Of a stretch of 64,000 bases of DNA, positions 55,256 to 64,000 are shown one piece after another. The stretch is from Diplolepis rosae (lineage: Eukaryota > Arthropoda > Insecta > Hymenoptera > Diplolepididae). Where the stretch lies: NCBI GenBank assembly GCA_030998225.1, contig JAPYXD010000684.1, positions 1,986,501 through 2,050,500 on the forward strand, given 5' to 3'. A program made the position numbers and the translations under genes. The notes below the pieces were generated by a model that had not been told where the DNA came from, made no database searches, and was given only the letters and a program-made list of their open reading frames with translations. Every line of letters begins with the position of its first letter. Position 1 is the stretch's first letter.

Positions 55256-56214
55256 CCGAAGTCTCCCGAAGATTTTCGAGCATCTCCGTGTTTTCGAATT
55301 CAGAAGACACTGCGAGAAACACGCGTCGCCATGGAAACGGCTGAAAGTTGTGAAGAGGGCAGCACCTCGATACCCAAGAAAGAGTGACCGCTCAAATACA
55401 GACAAGCTTTCATTTGCTTTAGCTGTATAAATTGAAAATATTCAAGCCCAGCGATAAAACGCAAGATATGATGTTGAACATTTGGGCGTATAATACTATA
55501 TGATGAGTTTGATTTTAATATCAGAAGCTTATTGGTAGTCATTAAACATTAATTAATTAATTATAATATTAAATTATAATTAATTATTAAATATTATATT
55601 ATAATTAAATATAATTTAATAATAAATTATTAAATTTTAATTAATAAATGAATAAATTTAAAAATCAAGTATTAAATTTTAATTTTAATCAATCATTTTA
55701 ATAAATGAATATAAATAATATTTAAACATATCCACATTAGACTCCTTTTCTACAAAGCTGAATTTCGGAATTATAAAAAATAAAAATAACAAGGATTTTC
55801 TAGTTTGTATGTTGACTCTAATTTACAATCAGAATCAATTTCCTCAGCAAATAAGTACTAGTAATAATGTTTCTTCAAATTGAATTGAATTTATTGTTCA
55901 TTATTTACATTTTTTTGTATTATGTACATAGAAATATATCCGGAACAGAATACAGGAGTACGTGAAAAAAATCCTGTACTGAAATAATAGTGATTCATAC
56001 CTATAAGTTTAAATGAATTTGGGTCAATATAATAGTAGACATGTTATCAAACATGTCACTTTGAAATTCCTAATTAAACTTTTTAAATTTTTTGTAAATT
56101 ATATATATTCAGAACAAAATTAAGTATAACATTTTTAAATATAATTTCAATTTTATTTAAAATTCATAATATTTTAATTCAATTTTTATCATTATACATA
56201 CTATTTTCTTTAGG
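55256..56214. other. No recognised gene; very AT-rich tract at 55545-55740
   Basis: The first 140 bp are GC-richer and show no named domain. 55545-55740 consists almost only of TTAATTA-type simple sequence. Confidence 0.5.
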
Positions 56215-56216
56215 TA

Positions 56217-56496
56217 CACGGAGAAACTCTTTATATCAACTTCTACTGTAGTATCTTTCAATTTAGGGAAAAACGTATCACTCTAAGACCCTATTGTCAA
56301 AAAAAATACTAAACTTTAGGAGAATGATATGAAACTATAGCATAGTTCATAACAAATTTTAATATAATTCAGACTAAAGTTTCATATCATTCTTCTAAAG
56401 TTTAGTATTTTTTTTGACAAAAAGTCTTAGAGTGATACGTTTTTCACTAAATTGAAAAATACTTTAGTAAAAATTGATATAAAAAGTTTTTTTGTG
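56217..56496. mobile_element. Small TA-flanked MITE with CACGGAGAAA end
   Basis: 280 bp, almost entirely palindromic: arms 56217-56330 and 56385-56496 (for example ACGTATCACTCTAAGAC / GTCTTAGAGTGATACGT). TA lies on both sides (56215-56216, 56497-56498). No coding capacity. Confidence 0.8.
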
Positions 56497-56554
56497 TACT
56501 ATACTATTAATTGAAAGTACAAGTTGTATTAACCTTTGGTCTTAAATACTGGTT

Positions 56555-56660
56555 TATTGTTGGAAAAGATTGACTTTCTGGTCGAAAATGATGAAGTTAA
56601 TATGAATCTGACATTTTGGCTCAGATCGGAGCCCTTATTAGTGATTTTTATTAAAACCTG
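56555..56660 (+). repeat. Arm of a distant inverted repeat (partner 59435-59550)
   Basis: The reverse complement (GGCTCCGATCTGAGCCAAAATG, then TCAGATTCATATTAA and TCAATCTTTTCCAA) matches GGTTCCGATCTAAGCTGAAATG etc. at 59435-59550. The pair encloses 2.8 kb with two other elements. Confidence 0.6.
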
Positions 56661-57378
56661 TTAAAACCTAAAAATACACAGAAAAAGTGGGAATTTGAAT
56701 TGAGATCTTCTTGGAATTAAATATTCTAGATTTGAAAAGACGTAGCTTTTTTACATGGTAAATAAATTATATATTTGAAAACGAAAGGCTTGAATATAAA
56801 ACAATCCTAAAAACATTTTTTTCAAGAAAAATATTTCAAAGAAATTCTTTACGTGACATTTTTTGCACGGCAAATTGAGTATGTATTGTATTAGCAATTC
56901 AAACTTGCAATGCGAGACCTGGTGGTCGACAAGCGAACTAATCAATATGGCTACCGTTGGGCTTCGCGCAGCATTGTGTATACTATACTAAAGCCAGATG
57001 CTCACAGTGTAACGCAGTAATTAATCAATTGTTTCACAAATAATTATATAGTTAACCTAAAAAGTAAGTGACAAGTGCATAAATAATTATAAGCGTGAAA
57101 ATGGAATTCTCACCGAAGCACAGGAAAGGAAAGGACTTGACTCATAAATGCAGTGCTTGTACGTACTCGCATAACGTATTTAAAGATAACAAAAGCAATT
57201 TTAGCACTTACAGATAAACGTAATTTGAAAAGTCCTATTCAGATCAACAGTAAATACGTGAACGCCGAAGCCCTGCGGCAGCCATGATTGTTTTCATGCA
57301 GCAGCGCCCCTAAGCCCGCGGTGGACGTTTGTTTTGCCAATGGGTGTAAAATACATGATTTATATTTCTTGGAAAAAG
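56661..57378. other. No clear gene; possible short exon near 57101
   Basis: A frame from ATG 57101 reads MEFSPKHRKGKDLTHKCSAC, then TYSHNVF and a stop about 37 codons on. It has four regularly placed C/H residues, but I recognise no family and cannot support a gene. Confidence 0.35.
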
Positions 57379-57380
57379 TA

Positions 57381-58581
57381 AGGTAAATGTACCAGTCGTT
57401 GCGCTGGTACCAGTCGTTGCGCTGTCGAGCATATTTTACGTAAAATTAAGAACATTACTTTATATTTTTGTGTTCAAGTTGAAGATATCGTTGAACATAA
57501 GGTTATTATTCATCTCTCATAACAAATTTTTAATGTAAATGCTTACTCAAAAATGCTAAAAAATAAAATATTCCGGAATGTTCAAATCGTAGTTCATAAA
57601 ATGACTATGCTTATTTTTTATGCAAATGGAACTCTTCTCGCATTTAAGTATTTATATCAATTTATTCGACATCAATTTTGAAAGTTTTTTATTTATATTT
57701 TTGATAACCCTTATATAAAGTGTATCTCGTGTCATTTAAGGTAAAAATTCAAACTATATATTAATAATCGAACAAATTATTGACTGGTACACGAAAATCG
57801 TGCATGACCTAGTGTTTGTATGGCCATAGCAACGACTGGAGCATACATATTTCATGAATTGTCTCAGTCGTTGCACGGGACGTTAAACGTTGTGACTCAA
57901 TGTAAAAAAACATCTGTGTGTCCATAAAAAAGTAAGTATTTATAATTTTTAAGTTTTTGAGTGAAAAAAAAGATGATTTGTCGATAAAATCATTCCCTAG
58001 AAAAAAAGGTTAACAATTTAGAGCCGTAAATAAATTTTTCTTCTTAAAAAATCTTTTCTAACCTCATAACTTTGACATTTGATGCAAGTTTTGAAAATTT
58101 ATAAGTATGAATCATTATTTTTAGGCAACAAAAAGAAGAAAAACGACAAAAAAGAGGGCTCAAAAGGGGAAATAATTATAATTAATGATGATATTAATAA
58201 AATGTTATTTTTTGCAATAGTAATATTTATTATTTTACACGCCAGACATTATTTCAAACCGATTATGAAAGAAAATCGAAGAAAAAAAAAGAAAAAGAGA
58301 TGAAGAATTCAATAGCGCAAGGCCTATTAAACGCGAGTGCAGCGACTGGGACAATAATAAATTTCTTGCGCAAAGACTGGGCCAAACGCATTTTTTCATA
58401 TTTTCGACTATTTGTTAATAAGTGTTGAAAATTTTCAGATTAATAAGCTTTGCAATACAAATCCAAAGTGTCTTTCGAAATGTGATTCGATTAATATGAC
58501 GAAAAATTTTATTTTGCTATAATTAAATTCAATAATCCGCGAAGACTTTCCTTAACCACGCAACGACTGGTACATTTACCT
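57381..58581. mobile_element. TA-flanked element with inverted ends and repeated CAGTCGTTGC boxes
   Basis: The ends AGGTAAATGTACCAGTCGTT plus GCG (57381-57403) and CGCAACGACTGG plus TACATTTACCT (58559-58581) are perfect inverted repeats. TA lies at 57379-57380 and 58582-58583 or adjacent. The box (C)CAGTCGTTGC recurs at 57391, 57410, 57828 (inverted), 57866, about 58350 (inverted, variant) and 58560 (inverted). The internal frame 58079-58303 has a hydrophobic segment between lysine-rich ends but no family that I recognise. No transposase; non-autonomous, probably Tc1/mariner-mobilised. Confidence 0.7.
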
Positions 58582-58585
58582 TATA

Positions 58586-59343
58586 AAGGGTTTCCCAATA
58601 GGGGTGATATGATTTTGAATGTCCCTATCGGGCTCATTTGAACTGAAATTTTTGACGTCTGCTGTCAGTTGTCATCAGTAAGGTTTGCCATTTAATCACG
58701 AGTAGTTTCACGCTTCCACAACGTTTGGAAATTGTCCAATTATTTTATCAACATTCGAGAAGTTTTGTCGGTGTTCAAAGAGCATATCGTGCAAAATATG
58801 GTCGTCATTCTGCTCCATCCGCGCTCTCAATTCGTCGAATAATCGATAAGTTGGAGAGTGAATTTACTCTATTGGATACTAAGCCTAAAAATCGTATGCG
58901 TACCGCACGTTCTACACAGAATATAGCCGCCGTACAGGCCAGTATCGAGGAAAACCGTGAATTGTCCGTGCCACGCCGATCTCAGGCATTGGGCCTGTCC
59001 AGGATGACTACCTGGCGTATTTTGCGATTGGATCTTGGCCTGCATCCCTATAAGATGATTCTGGCCCAAGAACTGAAGCCTAATGACCATCGTTTGCGTC
59101 GGGAGTTCGCGGATTGGGCTCTGGAATCAATTGAAAATGATCCCAATTTTCATCAAAAAATCATCTTTTCTGATGAGGCGCATTTTTGGCTCAAGTCTCG
59201 GGGGACATTTGGCCGATATATTGTTTAAATCATAAATGGCATAGAATATCCAATATAATAAAAAAGATTTCGATCAATTCCGAATGAATATTCAGTGTTT
59301 TTTTTTCAATTTCAAAACATATCACCCTTATTGGGAAACCCTT
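58586..59343 (+). mobile_element. Tc1-like transposon deletion derivative (copy 2)
   Basis: Same inverted ends as copy 1 (AAGGGTTTCCCAATAGGGG ... CCCTTATTGGGAAACCCTT), flanked by TA (58584-58585, 59344-59345). 758 bp. It is inserted exactly at the edge of the preceding element. Confidence 0.92.
58698..59228 (+). pseudogene. Tc1-like transposase, start lost and C-terminal catalytic part deleted
   Basis: Copy 1 begins with ATG where this copy has ACG at 58698-58700, so the normal start is lost. The frame is then open for about 175 codons: the helix-turn-helix region, a second helix-turn-helix (ALGLSRMTTWRILRLDLGL), and the first catalytic aspartate block IIFSDEAHFWL. It ends at TAA 59226-59228 shortly after; the second and third catalytic residues are deleted. 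The product could at best bind DNA. Confidence 0.88.
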
Positions 59344-59434
59344 TACTTAGTAAACCCCAAAAACCAAACTATTACAATTGTCATATAAAAAAGTTACGTC
59401 AATTTAACAACCGACTTTTTCTGTATATTTTTAT

Positions 59435-59550
59435 AATTTAATAAAAAAACCCTGATGAGGGTTCCGATCTAAGCTGAAATGTCAGATTGATATTAATTTT
59501 ATCATTTATGGACCTCAAAGCAAATCTTTTCCAAAAATATACTACTATTA
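59435..59550 (-). repeat. Arm of a distant inverted repeat (partner 56555-56660)
   Basis: See 56555-56660; about 75-80% similar by eye. Confidence 0.6.
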
Positions 59551-60726
59551 ATTTCTACTTATATCTCAATATGGTATTCAAATTAATCGATTAATTATAA
59601 AAAAAATACAATAATAGAAAAATATTTTTTAAACCCTTTTACAGACAATTTCAAAACAGCATTTGAGAAGAGATATCAAAATATTGAAATAAGACGATAA
59701 TCTTAGAAATTATAGACTTTTTTTACCTTTGTAAAAAACAAGATTCAGATATACTTTCAACTTAAAATTTTCGCATAAAATGTCTTATTTTTTTATTTAA
59801 ATTTAAAAATTGTTGAACTTCAAATAAAATTATTTAAGTAAAGAAGTCGAGGCATATCAATTTTATTTTGCGAAGTTGGAAAGTTTATGACTTTATAGCT
59901 CCTCTTTATAGCTCTTAGACTTCCTTTTTACAACAAAATTACATATAGAGTATAGAACAGAGCTTAAAATTATTAGCAAGCATATCCCGCTCAAAAATGC
60001 AACAAATAGCATCTATGTGACAAATTTCATTATACAGAAATTCTCGATGAAATAATCAATGAAAAAAGTTCGACAAAATATCTCTCTTTAAATATTCTAC
60101 ACTTAACATTACTTGAGTGAAATTAAAACAATAGGAATAAATTAAGTGAAATTTATATTTAAGACTATTAATGTACTGAATAATAAACCAGCAATATTTT
60201 TATGAATTTTTTTCATTATTTTAATGAAAAGAAAGAAATAGATATTATGTATTCGCAAAGAAAGACTCTAACCAAAAAGAAAATTATTCAAACCATAGAA
60301 AATATGTTCTCAAAATTGGAAGTTCTGATATTTTGATATTGGAAGATATTGCGAGTTGTTTTATTGAATAATGAAAATATTTTGAGTCACGATGGAATAA
60401 ATATAAGAATTGTTATTTATAAACCATATTTATACTTTCAAATACAAAAATGCAGTAGTATCGTATGAAATTTAATACTTTTATTTTTTACTGAATTTTA
60501 TTGATTTTTTAATTTAATTTCCCCGAAACTCCAAGTTGATTAAAATTATTGTCAAAAGAATTTATTTACTTACTTTCATTTTTAAATTTTTACCAAACTT
60601 TATTAAATTTATAGTTGAGGAAAAGAATTTGCAAAATAAAATAAAGAGGGTATAGAAGTGGTTTGGATTATAATTATAATTATTTTAAAATAATTTATTA
60701 AATATACATGAATTGCAAGAATATAT
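59551..60726. other. AT-rich DNA without recognisable gene
   Basis: No features found in 1.2 kb. Confidence 0.5.
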
Positions 60727-62738
60727 GGTGGGTTCCATGGCAAATCGGACGGGTTCGGGACTCCATGTTTCCGATTTACTTGAAATTTCAAGGATTGATA
60801 GACTAACATAAATAATGAAGAAACCCAAAATTTGAGATTATTTCATGCATTATTTAAAAAGTTATGGGATAAACAAAAAAAAATGTTTTTGTTCTTTTTC
60901 AATTATTTTAAAACTGAAACTAGGAAAAATTCTAAAAAAAATTACACAAACGTATCATTAGATGGCCGATGTAGCAGTGTTTTTTGGGAAAATTTTTACT
61001 CCAAATTTAATGATAAAAAAAATGTTTTTTTCAAACAAATTGATTTTTTGAAAAAACTCCATCTTTGAAAAATCTTTAAAAAATTCATAGTGATAGCCGC
61101 AAGTATTACGCAAATTTTAGGTATATAATTAAGGTGCGCACTCAAAAATTGTGCATAATATGAATTTTTTTGTAAAGTGATGCGCGTGGAATCACGATCT
61201 TCGATCGACGGCGTCGGGCGCAATTTCCACTAATGTTCTATTAATATCTGCTTTTTCGAGAACGTTATTATCAAAAAGTGATGGGAAGTGATGGTTAATT
61301 GTTTAATTATCGCTTTATACTCGTAACATATGAATAATGTAATGAGTTTTATGATTATTCATAAATTATCAAAAAAATAATTTTTTCTATTATCATGAAA
61401 ATAAATGTGTTCATAAAAAAACCACGAACAAATTTTTTACGTCAGAAAGTATGAAGAGTGATTTTTTGAGTTGTACGTTGATGAGAATGTGATAAATCGC
61501 AAGGACTCTGTCTTTTCGTCAATATTATTGTCTTCGAGAGATTTTTGGAACCGGATGGTACCTGGAGGCCGTGAGAAGGAAGATTTTGCGAGTCATTCAC
61601 CGATTTCTGGTAATTTTAACAATTAAGAAAGAAAACATAAATGCTAGGAGGAAGAAATCTTATTATTTTCTATCCTTCTTCTAGAAGTTCATCTTCTATA
61701 ACTCTTATCCTGTATGTGTTGCAAAGGAGAGCATTTTTTTTGACATCTTTGAATTTATTGAGAAAATGCTCTTTGAATGCCCTTAAACTGCTTTCATTTG
61801 AATCTGCCAGTATAATTCATTAAGAGGAAAATGATTTTTAAGCTGAGGCTTCAAAAATTATTTATAGATCAGCACGTGATGATTACACTATATTTCTATT
61901 TGTATCGAGAGTGAAAAATCACGTAATATTCACTTACGGTTTTTCTTTTGTATGGATTACAACAATGTTTCCTTTTTTGTCGAATCATGTCAACTGCTCT
62001 TTGAAAATAAACTCTCGTGGATTTTTTACCAACTAATTTACTTTCATGATAGTAAAAATAATTAATTTTTTGGATAATTTATGTATAATTATAAAACTCA
62101 TTACATTATTCATATGTTATGAGTATAAAGCCGTAATTAAACAATTAATAATCACTTCCCATCACTTTTTGATAATAACGTTCTCGAAAAAGCAGATAGT
62201 AATATAACATTAGTGGAAATTGCGCCCGACGCCGTCGATCAAAGATCGTGATTCCACGCGCATCACTTTACAAAAAAATTCATATTTCGCACAATTTTTG
62301 AGTGCGCACCTTAATTATATACCTTAAATTTGCGTAATACTTGCGGCTATCACTATGAATTTTTTAAGATTTTTCAAAGATGGCGTTTTTTCAAAAAATC
62401 AATTTGTTTGAAAAAAACATTTATTTTATCATTAAATTTGGAGTAAAAATTTTCCCAAAAAATACTGCTACATCGGCCATCTAATGATACGTTTGTGTAA
62501 GTTTTTTCAGAATTTTTCCTAGTTTCAGTTTTAAAATAATTGAAAAAGAACAAAAATATTTTTTTTGTTCTTTTATCCCATAACTTTTTAAATAATGCTT
62601 GAAATAATCTCAAATTTTGGGTTTCTTCATTATTTATGTTAGTTTATCAATCCTTAAAATTTCAAGGAAATCGGAAACATGGAGTCCTGAACTCGTCCGA
62701 TTTGCCATGGAACACGCCATATATAGATTTATTTAGAT
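60727..62738. repeat. 2.0-kb inverted-repeat element with about 680-bp arms
   Basis: The left arm 60727 to about 61405 is the reverse complement of about 62060-62738. The ends read ATATGGTGGGTTCCATGGC and GCCATGGAACACGCCATAT. The centre (61406-62059) is not symmetric and includes GGAACCGGATGGTACCTGG. Mirror-image frames 60832-61068 and 62374-62613 are products of the symmetry. No transposase motif found. Confidence 0.82.
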
Positions 62739-64000
62739 TTATTTTAGATTCATTAGAACCGCATCATTTTTAAAAAGGGCATAACCGGGTTTTTATGTGA
62801 AATCGGCCTTGAAACCAAATCAAATTTCGCATCGACTATATGGAAGAGGTTGAGCAAGAGATGATTTTGCCAAATTTTCAGATCATAATTCGCCATTTTG
62901 AATGAGTAATGATGGATATTACCATTTTCGTTTATTGCGTTTTTTAGCTAGACTAATTATAGGAAAATTTTGAAAAAAATCAGGATTGTTTTTTCCAATA
63001 AAAGATACATTTGTGAATTTTTGCAGATTTTTTTATGCATAATTCGTGATGCAAAAAATTGCGAAAATTTTTGCACACAATTTTATTCATGTTTGATTTG
63101 CGCGACCACTCTTTTGAATTATGCTATTCATTAGGTACCTATTGATAATTAAAACAGAATTTTTGCAGATTTTTACAAGGTGTGGATGGGGGTAAAAATA
63201 AATAAAAACCGTCAAAATACACATTCTTCCAACATCTTATTACACAGAGAAATTTCGGATTTCACGAACCAAAGTTTTTTTGTTAAAATCGTCTTTACAA
63301 AAATGTTAAAGTTGTCATGACAATCATGGTAGTGGCTGTCATACTTTGGAAAAGTGTTTACTCCAACTGCAAGGAACGTTACTGAGACCACGATTCTGGT
63401 ACTTGAAATATCGTTAGCGCTGCGGTTACAGGAACCAAAGTCCATCGTAAAGCCGCGCATAGAGTTTAGTTAAAATGACCAAGTAATGACCAGCCAAAAT
63501 TATTTTTGAGGTTATAGGTATGATTCTCCTAGTTATCAAAATACGAATTCAATTTGATTAGAAAAAATAAAGTTTCACCGTAAAGATCTACAAAAATAAT
63601 CCGGTATAATGATATTTATGATAACTTTCGTCGATTAAGTTAAAAAATTATCACTTTTTTCATCACCATAAACTTTTCTTGACTGAATATACTTTTCACA
63701 AAATACGACGAGACAGCAACATTGGAACGCATTGCATTGTCCCCGAAGAAATTCGTTTACCATTTAGAAAGAATTGTCAAACTATATTTATAATAGAATT
63801 ATTTACCTGATGATGCTTGGCACGTTGAAATATAGTCCAGGAATCGAGAAAGAGAATCGGCAGGATTCAACTTAGGCTGCATATCTTTTTGGAAGTAACT
63901 ACTTATCTCCAGTGCAGTGCAAGTTAAATTGTGTGACTATTACAAGATTTAATAGTTGTCACGACAGGCTTACCTCGTTGTAAAAAATGAAAGTTATACT
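62739..64000. other. No recognised gene; contains a TA-CACAGAGAAA motif at 63241
   Basis: AT-rich. A GC-richer patch at 63300-63470 contains an open frame on the minus strand (63212-63460) without a domain that I can name. The motif at 63241-63252 resembles the ends of the MITE at 56217 but no partner was found. Confidence 0.45.

Noticed and set aside
58079..58303. Small membrane protein gene inside the CAGTCGTTGC-box element
   Set aside because: Lysine-rich ends come from poly-A/AAG runs; no homology, and I cannot support expression.

Overview
The window reads as AT-rich nuclear DNA of an arthropod, most probably an insect. I found no intact host gene, no rRNA, no functional tRNA and no CRISPR array. 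Almost every recognisable coding stretch belongs to a transposable element, and most are broken by stops, frameshifts, deletions or later insertions. The evidence for an animal, insect-like genome is the mix of element families: Ty3/Gypsy and CsRn1/Kabuki-type LTR elements, a mellifera-like mariner, Tc1-like, Transib, hAT, piggyBac-like, Harbinger-like and THAP-bearing elements. TATA and TCAGT initiator elements in one LTR fit as well. The names Gypsy-1, Gypsy-2 and Gypsy-3 below are local labels.

Layout. 61-4034: hAT-like element with unusually long 433-bp terminal inverted repeats and a decayed transposase. 4810-16303: Gypsy-1 (+). Its 5' LTR has lost U3 and carries a Tc1-like deletion derivative. 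Its PBS matches tRNA-Gly(GCC). Its gag carries a tRNA-like retroposon with a 14-bp target duplication. Its pol has seven in-frame stops but no frameshift, and between RNase H and integrase it encodes two AT-hooks and an acidic tetrapeptide array. 16304-16940: copy of a dispersed modular repeat. About 17.7-29.0 kb: Gypsy-2 (+), hit by a 523-bp THAP-coding insert, a 4960-bp Transib (RAG1-like) element, a palindromic MITE, a TTAA-flanked piggyBac-like MITE and a mariner.

30-35 kb: gene-free DNA with a second modular-repeat copy, a probable LTR edge, a small hAT MITE with an 8-bp target duplication and a Harbinger-like MITE. 35.4-39.25 kb: Gypsy-3 (-), a 5'-truncated pol remnant related to Gypsy-2. 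41.3-44.3 kb: hAT remnant with a BED-finger exon, a hairpin and two adjacent foldback elements. 44393-49353: a recent Kabuki/CsRn1-type element (-) with paired 310-bp LTRs, a 6-bp target duplication, a tRNA-Trp PBS and an open gag, but most of RT, RNase H and the integrase core deleted. 49.8-51.1 kb: third modular-repeat copy. 51.4-53.0 kb: 1.6-kb palindrome. 54.3-55.3 kb: THAP-bearing P-like remnant. 56.2-59.3 kb: a small MITE, an element with repeated CAGTCGTTGC boxes, and a second Tc1-like copy. 60.7-62.7 kb: 2-kb palindrome. The rest has no recognisable gene.

The strongest candidates for something little described are the Transib element (RSS-like CACAGTG ends, 1.5-kb inverted repeats, boxes every 139-141 bp), the AT-hook plus acidic-repeat spacer in Gypsy-1 pol, and a conserved unnamed module in the spacer of Gypsy-2 and Gypsy-3. 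All matches were made by eye without database searches.
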